Shown here piece by piece: positions 1-5,187 of a stretch of 5,187 bases of DNA. The stretch is from contig QHXL01000219.1 in NCBI GenBank assembly GCA_003222935.1, positions 1 to 5,187 of the forward strand, written 5' to 3'. A model generated the notes under the pieces. That model was not told the origin of the DNA. It searched no databases and saw nothing but the letters and a program-made list of their open reading frames with translations. This stretch comes from Acidobacteriota bacterium (GTDB taxonomy: Bacteria; Acidobacteriota; Blastocatellia; Pyrinomonadales; Pyrinomonadaceae). The position numbers were made by a program, and so were the translations under genes. Numbering within the stretch: position 1 is the stretch's first letter; every line of letters starts with the position of its first letter.

Positions 1-516
1 TTCCCTGAAGATGATGGGAACCGCTACGAGCTGATTGAAGGAGAACTATTCGTGTCAACCGCACCCGGTATTCCTCACCAAGTGGTACTCCGAAATCTTT
101 TGTTCCATTTACATTCCTATCTTGAATCGAACCAAATCGGGAAGATTGTGCCTGGACCAGGCGCGGTCTTCAGCAATTTCGACGCCGTGATACCCGATAT
201 CGTCGTAGTTCGAAATGAGCGCTGGGACCAGATCGTCTCCAATAATCGGTTTAACGCCGCGCCGGACCTCGTAATTGAAATCCTTTCGCCCGGTAGCGAA
301 AACCGAAGGCGCGACGAAATAGCGAAACGACGGCTCTACGGGAAATACGGCGTTGAGGAATACTGGATTGTTGATGTCGAGAGTCGCTCAGTTGCTATCT
401 ATCGCCTGCAAGGAAGTCTGCTGGAGGAATTCGCTAACTTTTCTCGCGACCAAACGATAGTCTCGGCACTGTTGGCTGAGCTCAACTTAGAGGTTGCTTC
501 GATCTTTAAGAACTAA
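1..516 (+). CDS. Uma2 family (DUF820) putative endonuclease, 5' truncated by window edge
   Basis: Uma2 proteins have a PD-(D/E)XK nuclease-like fold; most are uncharacterised, and substrate and biological role cannot be told from sequence. Reading frame 1 is open from the first base, giving 171 visible residues. The start is left of the window: residues 9-16 (YELIEGEL) are the conserved N-terminal strand of the family and lie ahead of the internal GTG at 52, so that GTG is not the start. Further family marks are PD at 65-66, the catalytic-type PDLVIEILSP (Asp89, Glu93), then Asp105/Lys109 and GVEEYWIVD at 117-125. The domain is intact apart from perhaps a dozen or more missing N-terminal residues. 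These genes are common as scattered singletons in Acidobacteriota, Cyanobacteria and related genomes. The neighbour downstream starts about 30 bp after the stop, but no functional link to the miaA operon is apparent. Family is confident; function is not. Confidence 0.88.
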   Translation, partial: FPEDDGNRYELIEGELFVSTAPGIPHQVVLRNLLFHLHSYLESNQIGKIVPGPGAVFSNFDAVIPDIVVVRNERWDQIVSNNRFNAAPDLVIEILSPGSENRRRDEIAKRRLYGKYGVEEYWIVDVESRSVAIYRLQGSLLEEFANFSRDQTIVSALLAELNLEVASIFKN

Positions 517-546
517 TCCCTCGAATACATCCTTGAACTTACAAAC

Positions 547-642
547 ATGCGCTTCACCCGCAGTCAACTCATAGGCGCCCTCCTCATCCTCGCGATCCTC
601 TGGGCAGTGATCCTTTTTCGCGTGATATTCTCTCGCGCGTGA
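547..642 (+). CDS. Putative 31-residue single-span membrane peptide, coupled to miaA
   Basis: A short ATG ORF of 31 codons fills most of the gap between the Uma2 gene and miaA. The N-terminus is basic (MRFTRSQ). It is followed by an uninterrupted hydrophobic stretch of about 18-20 residues (around residues 8-28, rich in Leu, Ile, Ala and Val, with one Trp) and a basic end (Arg25, Arg30). This is the pattern of a single transmembrane helix. The stop TGA (640-642) overlaps the miaA GTG start (639-641) in a GTGA arrangement, the classic layout for translational coupling. Neither the ORF nor miaA has a good Shine-Dalgarno sequence, so coupling could be how MiaA is translated. I do not recognise a named family. 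It could be a real microprotein, a leader ORF that mainly controls miaA, or chance; the hydrophobicity and exact overlap argue against chance. Confidence 0.5.
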   Translation: MRFTRSQLIGALLILAILWAVILFRVIFSRA

Positions 643-1586
643 GTCTCGATCAGAAACCAGTTATCGCTATCGTTGGTCCAACCGCTTCCGGAAAGAGTAC
701 GCTAGGCATCGAAATCGCTCTTGAGTTAAATGGCGAAATCATCAATTGTGATTCCGTCCAGGTCTACCAGGAAATTGAGATTGCTACCGCCAAGGTTCCA
801 CTTGAAGAGCGTAAAGGCGTTCCCCATCACCTGATCGATTTTGTTCCACCACAGATCAACTACACGGCGGGTGAATGGGCACGAGCAGCTGCCGATAAAA
901 TCGACGAAATTGAGAGTCGTGGTCACGTTGCTTTACTCGTAGGTGGAACTGGATTCTACCTTCGAGCGCTTCGGCAACCCTTTTTCCCAAGTCCGCAGAC
1001 CGACTCGGGTCTGCGAAATCGAATCAACAAAATTCGCGAACGGAAAGGCCCTGAACACCTGCACCGGCTGTTACAACGGCTTGATCCGGAAGCGTCGAGG
1101 CGTTTCTTTCCGCGCGATTGGCCACGTGTCGGACGGGCCCTGGAGGTCTATTTACAGAGCGGGCGGTCAATAGTGGACCAGCTTGAGCAGCGTGCGGTAA
1201 GTTCCGAAAGCACGCGTCGACTTCGAGTTCTGGCCCTAAATCCACCGAGGCCCGAGTTATACGACCGCATCAACCAACGAACTGAAGAACACTTCCGCGC
1301 GGGCCTTGTTAGCGAAGTTGAACGTCTTCTGACTAAAGGCATTCCGCCGGATTCTAATGCACTTGGTGCTCACGGTTATCGTCGTGTTGTGGAGTATCTG
1401 CAACACAAGCGGTCACTAGAGAGTGCGATTGAACAAACTAAACTTGATGTGCGCCACTATGCCAAGCGTCAATTGACATGGTTTCGCCATGAACCAGGAG
1501 TGGAGTGGACCGAGGGCTTTGGTGAAGAAAAGCAGGTGTTACGATCGGTTCTAGACGTTATCTCAGGATCGACAGGTTCCAAATAA
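639..1586 (+). CDS. miaA: tRNA dimethylallyltransferase (tRNA A37 isopentenyltransferase)
   Basis: MiaA transfers a dimethylallyl group from DMAPP to N6 of adenosine-37 in tRNAs that read codons beginning with U, a cytoplasmic step that stabilises codon-anticodon pairing. The 315-residue length is normal. Visible motifs are the P-loop GPTASGKST (13-21), the substrate-binding CDSVQVY (37-43), HHLID (63-67), YTAGEW (75-80), GGTGFYLRAL (102-111), the RALEVY motif near 170, a GAHGYRRVVEYL motif, and YAKRQLTWFR (274-283) near the C-terminus. The usual IGTAKP after the substrate motif reads IATAKV (48-53), a mild departure. The GTG start at 639 puts the P-loop at the expected distance from the N-terminus; no better start is visible. 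It overlaps the upstream micro-ORF by four bases and is followed by hfq, the same pairing as in many Proteobacteria. The DMAPP substrate is a product of the MEP pathway, to which the nearby ispG belongs. Confidence 0.97.
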   Translation: MSLDQKPVIAIVGPTASGKSTLGIEIALELNGEIINCDSVQVYQEIEIATAKVPLEERKGVPHHLIDFVPPQINYTAGEWARAAADKIDEIESRGHVALLVGGTGFYLRALRQPFFPSPQTDSGLRNRINKIRERKGPEHLHRLLQRLDPEASRRFFPRDWPRVGRALEVYLQSGRSIVDQLEQRAVSSESTRRLRVLALNPPRPELYDRINQRTEEHFRAGLVSEVERLLTKGIPPDSNALGAHGYRRVVEYLQHKRSLESAIEQTKLDVRHYAKRQLTWFRHEPGVEWTEGFGEEKQVLRSVLDVISGSTGSK

Positions 1587-1616
1587 TCATCTTTCTATCA
1601 CATCTCCACCAATCTC

Positions 1617-1643
1617 TTGTCAGCCTTAAACCCGTGTTGTAAT
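1617..1643 (+). promoter_or_regulatory. Possible sigma-70-type promoter for hfq
   Basis: The 103-bp gap between miaA and hfq contains TTGTCA (1617-1622, five of six matches to the -35 consensus) and TGTAAT (1638-1643, five of six to the -10 consensus). The spacer is 15 bp, shorter than the ideal 17, which lowers confidence. Transcription would begin about 40 bp before the hfq ATG. A promoter here would let hfq, tmk and holB be expressed independently of miaA. Nothing else is obvious in the gap: no strong hairpin with a T tract was seen after miaA. Confidence 0.3.
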
Positions 1644-1689
1644 CTGATTGCAACCGCGCAGCTCCTAAACACTTAGCCGAGTTTTCGAC

Positions 1690-1971
1690 ATGTCTGACGG
1701 CAAACAGGCACCACAAAATATTCAGGACGCTTTTCTCAACACGGTTCGCCGTGAGAAGACGACTGTAATCATCTACCTCTTGAATGGAGCAAAGCTTACG
1801 GGACGAATTCGAAGCTTCGATAAGTTCTCCGTATTGTTGGAGTCGGGCGCACAAGAGCAGTTGATCTTCAAACACGCCATCTCAACGATTTCTCAGACGC
1901 GCCGGGGTTCGGGTGAACTCCATCCCTCGACCGCGACTGAAACTCACGCCGCTAGCTCGCCTGAAGCGTAA
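1690..1971 (+). CDS. hfq: RNA chaperone Hfq
   Basis: Hfq forms a hexameric Sm-like ring that helps small RNAs pair with mRNAs and affects RNA stability. The Sm core spans about residues 10-68. Against E. coli Hfq, the proximal-face residues Gln8 and Asp9 are present (Gln12, Asp13), as are rim arginines (Arg20, Arg21, with Lys23 for the third), Tyr25 (Tyr29), Lys31 (Lys35) and Phe39/Phe42 (Phe43, Phe46). The signature YKHAIST reads FKHAIST (60-66). The loop before it is one residue longer, and Ile30 and Gln33 of the distal face become Ala34 and Thr37. The tail (about 69-93) is low complexity, rich in Ser, Thr, Ala and His, and probably disordered. The start is ATG with no clear Shine-Dalgarno sequence. 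It sits between miaA and tmk; miaA-hfq is a widely conserved pairing. Identification is secure; which RNAs it serves cannot be judged. Confidence 0.96.
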   Translation: MSDGKQAPQNIQDAFLNTVRREKTTVIIYLLNGAKLTGRIRSFDKFSVLLESGAQEQLIFKHAISTISQTRRGSGELHPSTATETHAASSPEA

Positions 1972-1977
1972 CGCTTC
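1963..1977 (+). other. Small hairpin with the hfq stop codon in its loop
   Basis: A perfect 6-bp inverted repeat, GAAGCG (1963-1968) and CGCTTC (1972-1977), encloses exactly the three bases TAA (1969-1971), which are the hfq stop codon. A flanking T-G wobble could extend it. No T tract follows, so it is not a standard intrinsic terminator, and tmk continues 48 bp later in the same direction. It might slow termination or protect an RNA end after cleavage, or be chance. Confidence 0.4.
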
Positions 1978-2015
1978 GATTACACTCACGCGAACCAAAA
2001 TCTTTCCCTAAGACT

Positions 2016-2021
2016 AAGAGG
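2016..2021 (+). promoter_or_regulatory. Shine-Dalgarno sequence of tmk
   Basis: AAGAGG lies four bases ahead of the GTG at 2026. It is the clearest ribosome binding site in the window and supports GTG as the tmk start, which also places the P-loop ten residues in, as expected for the family. Confidence 0.6.
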
Positions 2022-2025
2022 ATCT

Positions 2026-2682
2026 GTGGCCGGAACTTTTATTACCTTCGAAGGTATTGATGGTAGCGGTAAGTCTACGCAACTGCGATTGGCTGCCAGT
2101 TTTCTACGTGAGCAAGGTTGCACGCCCCTCGTTACGCGCGAACCAGGCGGCACAACAATTGGGTTGCGGCTTAGAGCAGCTTTGTTGGACGCAACCGAGG
2201 AAGTGGACCCGTTAACAGAGTTGTTGGTGTTTGCTGCCGATCGTGCACAACATGTGCGCGGCGTTTTGCGACCGGCCCTGGAAAAAGGTGATGTCGTAAT
2301 CTCTGATCGTTATGCCGACGCTACTGTCGCTTATCAAGGCGCCGGGCGAGGGTTTGATCCTTCGCTGATCACTCAAATAGTTACGCTCGCAACTGATGGA
2401 CTCGTCCCCGATCTAACCTTGCTGTTCGATGTTTCGGTTAATGAATCTACTAATCGAACGACTCGTCGTTCGAATGCCAGGAATCAGCTCGACCGGATGG
2501 ACATCGAACACTCGGACTTTCATCAACGTGTGCGCCAGGCTTATCTTAAAATTGCCGAGGCAGAACCGAACCGGATTAAAGTGATCGATACAAGTGGACC
2601 AGTCGAACGGACTCAGGAGCGCGTGCGGAAGATCTTAGTGACGTTTCTGCAGGGTCGTGGACACTTATCAACAACCGGGTAA
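2026..2682 (+). CDS. tmk: Thymidylate kinase (dTMP kinase)
   Basis: Tmk phosphorylates dTMP to dTDP with ATP, the shared last specific step of the de novo and salvage routes to dTTP, in the cytoplasm. The product is 218 residues, typical for bacteria. Motifs in order are the P-loop GIDGSGKST (10-18), REPGG (38-42), which contributes to dTMP binding, the DRY triad (94-96) inside SDRYADATVAYQGAGRG, and an arginine-rich LID (Arg144, Arg147, Arg148, Arg152) ending in LDRMDIE. The P-loop has Gly at position 13 where type I enzymes carry a basic residue, and the arginines are in the LID, which fits the type II bacterial arrangement. The start is GTG with a good Shine-Dalgarno sequence. It is 54 bp after hfq and 3 bp before holB. 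The tmk-holB pair is common in bacteria and links precursor supply with the replisome. No defects are seen. Confidence 0.97.
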   Translation: MAGTFITFEGIDGSGKSTQLRLAASFLREQGCTPLVTREPGGTTIGLRLRAALLDATEEVDPLTELLVFAADRAQHVRGVLRPALEKGDVVISDRYADATVAYQGAGRGFDPSLITQIVTLATDGLVPDLTLLFDVSVNESTNRTTRRSNARNQLDRMDIEHSDFHQRVRQAYLKIAEAEPNRIKVIDTSGPVERTQERVRKILVTFLQGRGHLSTTG

Positions 2683-2685
2683 GAA

Positions 2686-3753
2686 ATGTTTGCTCAATTA
2701 ACTGGAAACAATCGAGTCAAGGACGTGCTCACGCGAATGCTCGAGTCCGGCAGACTACCGGGCGCGTTGTTATTCGTTGGAGAAGAAGGCATTGGCAAGA
2801 AGTTGTTTGCTCTCGAGGTGGCGCGAGCGCTCAATTGCCGGACACCGGTGGGAGTCGAAGGATGTGGAGTCTGTGGTCCATGTAAACGAATTGTCCACTT
2901 CAACTATCCGACGAGTTCAAATACAGACGATTGGATTCCGATAATTTGGACGGATCATCGTGATGTCGGCATGGTGGTCGCTCCAAGGCGTGTGTTGCGG
3001 GTCGAACAAATGCGACAGATCGAGGGTGAAGCCAACTTTCGCCCGTTCGAGGGCAAGGCCCGGGTATTCATTGTCGATGAGGCTGAAAGGTTCAACGACG
3101 CTTCCGCTAATGCACTTCTGAAAGTACTCGAAGAACCACCCAGTACAGCGCATTTGATTTTGATCACATCGAGACCTGCGATGTTGTTGCCGACTATTCT
3201 GTCGCGCTGCCAGATGATTCGGTTCTCGCCTTTATCGCCTGCGGAAATCGAAGATCATCTGACCTCCAACAAACTCGTGGAGCCGGCTAGTGCTCGCGTT
3301 CGTGCTCGCACCGCGGGCGGAAGTATCGCACGGGCATTGTCGGGCGATATCCAGACGTTCAATGCGCAACGTAAGGCGATGCTTGCCGTGCTTGAAGCAT
3401 TGTCGCTCGCTGACGGACGTGCGCAGCTATTGAAGTCGGCGGAGCAGTTGAACGAAGCCCAGTACAAAGATGAGTTTGAAGAACGACTGGATGTGCTTGA
3501 GACGTTGATTCGCGATGCCTGGATGCTATCCCTGGGAGTGGAAAGCACGGAGTTGGTAAACGAGGATCTGTTAACTGATCTTCAAGGTATCAGTAAGAGA
3601 ATCGATCCGTCGAAAGCCGCGGCCTGGATACTCGAAATTGAAGATGTGCGCGAACAACTAATCGTCAACATCAATAAGAAAGTTGCCACTGATTCGTTGT
3701 TCCTGCAAATGGCCTCAGGTGAAATTCCCCTGAAGCGTTTCAGCGTCAAGTGA
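2686..3753 (+). CDS. holB: DNA polymerase III delta' subunit (clamp loader)
   Basis: Delta' is the stationary subunit of the clamp loader that places the beta sliding clamp on primed DNA. This 355-residue protein has the AAA+ layout: a Walker A-like GEEGIGKK (32-39) with Lys in place of the usual Thr or Ser after the P-loop lysine, a four-cysteine zinc module (Cys51, 60, 63, 66; spacing CX8CX2CX2C), the Walker B region VDEAER (130-135), ASANALLKVLEEPP (139-152), and the SRC arginine-finger motif (173-175). The SRC motif together with the degenerate P-loop favours delta' over the gamma/tau subunit DnaX, as does the short C-terminus and position next to tmk. Between the zinc module and the strand that carries HRDV (91-94; usually HPDV) lie about 18 extra residues (72-89, with Trp83 and Trp88). 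The C-terminal collar domain occupies about 210-355. ATG follows the tmk stop by 3 bp, so translation is probably coupled. Confidence 0.93.
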   Translation: MFAQLTGNNRVKDVLTRMLESGRLPGALLFVGEEGIGKKLFALEVARALNCRTPVGVEGCGVCGPCKRIVHFNYPTSSNTDDWIPIIWTDHRDVGMVVAPRRVLRVEQMRQIEGEANFRPFEGKARVFIVDEAERFNDASANALLKVLEEPPSTAHLILITSRPAMLLPTILSRCQMIRFSPLSPAEIEDHLTSNKLVEPASARVRARTAGGSIARALSGDIQTFNAQRKAMLAVLEALSLADGRAQLLKSAEQLNEAQYKDEFEERLDVLETLIRDAWMLSLGVESTELVNEDLLTDLQGISKRIDPSKAAAWILEIEDVREQLIVNINKKVATDSLFLQMASGEIPLKRFSVK

Positions 3754-3770
3754 AAACTTGTTTTCTAGCC

Positions 3771-3857
3771 GATCGTTTCAGCGGCGAATTTTCGCAGATA
3801 AACGCCGATCCAACCATGCTCTTTTGATCTGCGGAGATCTGCGGCTAAGATCGTTTC
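3771..3857. repeat. CGCAGAT-type inverted-repeat element between convergent genes
   Basis: Most of the gap between holB and ispG is one structured element. CGCAGAT (3793-3799) and CGCCGATC (3803-3810) pair with ATCTGCG (3837-3843) and GATCTGCG (3826-3833), with one mismatch, a 3-by-3 internal loop (3800-3802 against 3834-3836) and a 15-base terminal loop. The right arm contains GATCTGCGG twice (3826-3834 and 3836-3844). A 9-bp direct repeat, GATCGTTTC, brackets the structure at 3771-3779 and 3849-3857, resembling a target-site duplication; the right copy reaches into the ispG stop codon. From memory, runs of CGCAGAT units recur between genes in several bacterial phyla, so this is probably a dispersed repeat. 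No T tract follows on either strand, so terminator function is unproven. Confidence 0.6.
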
Positions 3858-4963
3858 TACCGAGTAATACTCACTAACTCAGGTTCCGAAGTTTTCGCCG
3901 CAGCACCTTCCGCGAGAAGTTTCTCCGTCTCCATCACAAACGCTTCAACGATGTCCTCACCAGCGACCTTTCGCATAGGCACACCATCTTTGAAAATCAT
4001 CCCAACACCACGACCGAAAGTTATTCCGAGTTGAGAGTCGTGCGCTTCTCCTGGCCCATTGACCGCACATCCCATAATCGACAGATGCAGCGGTTCTTCA
4101 ATGTGAGCTAAGCGACGTTCAATTTCAGTGACAATACCGACGAAGTCATCAACATCAAGCCGCCCACAAGTCGGACACGCAACCACCGTGACGCCTCGAT
4201 TTCGCAGGCCCAACGACTTAACAATCTCCCAGGCCACCCGCACTTCTTCCTGTGGCTCCGCCGCCAACGAAACTCGAATTGTGTCGCCAATGCCTTCATA
4301 CAACAGAATGCCAAGTCCGATCGACGACTTCACAGTTCCACTAAATGACGTGCCAGCCTCGGTAACTCCAAGGTGGAACGGATAGTCCACTTTCTGAGCA
4401 AGAAGTCGATACGCCTCAACGGTTCGCTGAACATCTGACGCCTTCAACGAGATTATGATGTCAGTGAAATCCAGATCTTCGAGAATCTTTATGTGCCGAA
4501 GCGCTGACTCGACCATCGCTTCAGGAGTTGCCGTTCCGTATTTCTTCAGCAAGTCCTTTTCGAGTGACCCACCGTTGACACCGATTCGAATTGGAACGTG
4601 CTGCGATTGCGCTGCTCGCACCACTTCTCGAATCCGCTCGTGTGATCCTATATTCCCCGGATTGAGTCGTAGCTTATCGATACCAGCATCGAGAGCCATC
4701 AGAGCAAGCTTGTAGTGAAAGTGAATATCGGCTACGAGGGGAACATCCGGAACGCGTTTGCGAATTTCTTTTAGGGCGATTGCCGCATCGTTGTCAGGAA
4801 CAGCAAGCCTGACGATTTCACAGCCGGCACGAACCATTTCTTCAATTTGCGCAACAGTAGCGCCGACGTCCGCTGTGTCAGTCTTCGTCATTGACTGGAT
4901 AACAACCGGCGCACCGCCGCCAATCTGTAGATGCTTAACTTGAACTGCCTTTGTTTGGCGCAT
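3857..4963 (-). CDS. ispG: (E)-4-hydroxy-3-methylbut-2-enyl-diphosphate synthase (IspG/GcpE)
   Basis: IspG converts MEcPP to HMBPP, the penultimate step of the MEP isoprenoid pathway, using a [4Fe-4S] cluster and reduced ferredoxin or flavodoxin. Counted from the ATG at 4963 the protein has 368 residues, close to the E. coli length. The N-terminal TIM-barrel part shows IGGGAPVVIQSMTKTDT, the ADIHF motif and RLNPGNIG. The C-terminal cluster domain has CPTCGR (Cys263, Cys266), then GCAVNGPGEA with Cys299 and Glu306; these match the three cysteines and glutamate that ligate the cluster in characterised enzymes. It is the short, bacterial two-domain form without the plant-type insert. The frame stays open to a TTG at 4978, but that codon lies in the T run at the base of a hairpin; the ATG gives the usual family N-terminus. 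The stop is TAG. It lies downstream of rseP and converges on holB. Confidence 0.95.
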   Translation of the reverse strand: MRQTKAVQVKHLQIGGGAPVVIQSMTKTDTADVGATVAQIEEMVRAGCEIVRLAVPDNDAAIALKEIRKRVPDVPLVADIHFHYKLALMALDAGIDKLRLNPGNIGSHERIREVVRAAQSQHVPIRIGVNGGSLEKDLLKKYGTATPEAMVESALRHIKILEDLDFTDIIISLKASDVQRTVEAYRLLAQKVDYPFHLGVTEAGTSFSGTVKSSIGLGILLYEGIGDTIRVSLAAEPQEEVRVAWEIVKSLGLRNRGVTVVACPTCGRLDVDDFVGIVTEIERRLAHIEEPLHLSIMGCAVNGPGEAHDSQLGITFGRGVGMIFKDGVPMRKVAGEDIVEAFVMETEKLLAEGAAAKTSEPELVSITR

Positions 4964-4978
4964 ATTCAACTCAGTCAA

Positions 4979-5022
4979 AAGTCCGACCGTACTCCCTTGC
5001 TGGGAGTTAGTACGTCGGACTT
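4979..5022 (-). terminator. Strong hairpin between rseP and ispG: terminator or intercistronic stem-loop
   Basis: A 9-bp perfect outer stem pairs AAGTCCGAC (4979-4987) with GTCGGACTT (5014-5022). Inside it GTA (4989-4991) pairs with TAC (5011-5013), and CTCCC (4992-4996) with GGGAG (5002-5006), around a 5-base loop. C4988 and 5007-5010 are unpaired. On the reverse strand it is followed by only four T (4977-4980, two of them in the stem), a weak tail; on the forward strand no T tract follows. It starts 17 bp after the rseP stop and ends 15 bp before the ispG ATG. It may be a leaky terminator or attenuator, or a stem that sets mRNA ends between the two genes. Confidence 0.6.
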
Positions 5023-5038
5023 CAACTCTTCGATCATT

Positions 5039-5187
5039 TTACTTTGCAGGTGCAGTGGCCGCCGGTTTTTCAGGCTCCGGCCCACCACCAAACTTTTTCA
5101 ATAAGTCGTTTGTAATAACGAAGACCATCAACAACAAGACCATAACAAAACCGACTTGTTGAATTCGATCTCTAACAACGGCAGAAA
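5039..5187 (-). CDS. rseP: C-terminal end of probable RIP metalloprotease RseP (site-2 protease), 5' part outside window
   Basis: RseP is an intramembrane zinc protease of the inner membrane that cuts anti-sigma factors and remnant signal peptides. Only the last 48 residues are visible, read from the right edge to a TAA at 5039-5041. They begin with RDRIQQVGFV, continue as one hydrophobic segment (about residues 11-25) and then ND (26-27), which matches the last transmembrane helix and the conserved Asn-Asp close to the end of RseP proteins. A Pro/Ala/Lys-rich tail of about 15 residues follows. The catalytic HEXXH, PDZ domains and LDG motif would lie outside the window, so assignment rests on this tail and on its place just upstream of ispG, part of the widespread dxr-rseP-ispG order. 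Another membrane protein with a similar tail cannot be excluded. Confidence 0.75.
   Translation of the reverse strand, partial: SAVVRDRIQQVGFVMVLLLMVFVITNDLLKKFGGGPEPEKPAATAPAK

Noticed and set aside
52..516. GTG at 52 as the start of the Uma2 gene
   Set aside because: The frame is open to the left edge and the conserved YELIEGEL strand lies upstream of the GTG, so the gene starts outside the window.
1558..1875. Reverse-strand 105-codon ORF over the miaA-hfq gap and hfq
   Set aside because: It is mostly antisense to the conserved Hfq core and shows no recognisable motif or ribosome binding site.
2694..3548. Reverse-strand ORFs opposite holB
   Set aside because: They overlap a clear clamp-loader gene and show the low-complexity composition of antisense frames.
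3752..3765. GAAAAC-TT-GTTTTC palindrome at the holB stop, considered as a terminator
   Set aside because: The stem is short and AT-rich with too tight a loop, and no T tract follows it.
3793..3844. Repeated CGCAGAT/ATCTGCG units as a CRISPR fragment
   Set aside because: The units are only 7-9 bases, occur on both strands in a hairpin layout, and there are no regular spacers or cas genes.
4128..4943. Forward-strand ORFs opposite ispG
   Set aside because: They are antisense to a well-conserved enzyme, are Ser/Arg/Pro-rich as expected of shadow frames, and match no family I know.
4964..4978. TTG at 4978 as the ispG start
   Set aside because: It lies in the T run at the base of the hairpin, lacks a ribosome binding site, and the ATG 15 bases later gives the usual family N-terminus.

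Overview
The window is a stretch of bacterial core genome of intermediate GC content. It carries a forward-strand run of housekeeping genes: a Uma2-family nuclease (5' end outside the window), a tiny membrane-peptide ORF, miaA, hfq, tmk and holB. Facing this run is a reverse-strand pair made of ispG and the last 48 codons of what looks like rseP. The Hfq sequence (one extra residue in the variable loop, Phe-Lys-His in place of Tyr-Lys-His, a tail rich in Ser, Thr, Ala and His), the miaA-hfq-tmk-holB order and the rseP-ispG pair suggest Acidobacteriota, perhaps Blastocatellia. That is an inference from recollected family resemblance; no rRNA or other phylogenetic marker was tested.

Layout. 1-516: Uma2 domain protein, open at the left edge. 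547-642: a 31-codon ORF encoding one hydrophobic segment, whose stop overlaps the GTG start of miaA by four bases. 639-1586: miaA. 1587-1689: a 103-bp gap with a possible promoter for hfq. 1690-1971: hfq, with its stop codon in the loop of a small hairpin. 2026-2682: tmk, with a GTG start and a visible Shine-Dalgarno sequence. 2686-3753: holB, only 3 bp downstream. 3754-3856: the gap between convergent genes, filled by an imperfect inverted-repeat element built on CGCAGAT units and bracketed by a 9-bp direct repeat. 3857-4963 (reverse): ispG. 4979-5022: a strong hairpin between rseP and ispG. 5039-5187 (reverse): the rseP 3' end.

Functionally, the forward genes join tRNA modification (MiaA), RNA-based regulation (Hfq), dTTP synthesis (Tmk) and the replisome clamp loader (HolB). 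The reverse genes belong to the widespread dxr-rseP-ispG neighbourhood, which mixes MEP isoprenoid synthesis with intramembrane proteolysis. I see no defence system, CRISPR array, RNA gene or complete mobile element, and no convincing new multi-gene system. The least explained signals are the coupled micro-ORF before miaA, the CGCAGAT element after holB, and the hairpin directly ahead of ispG.
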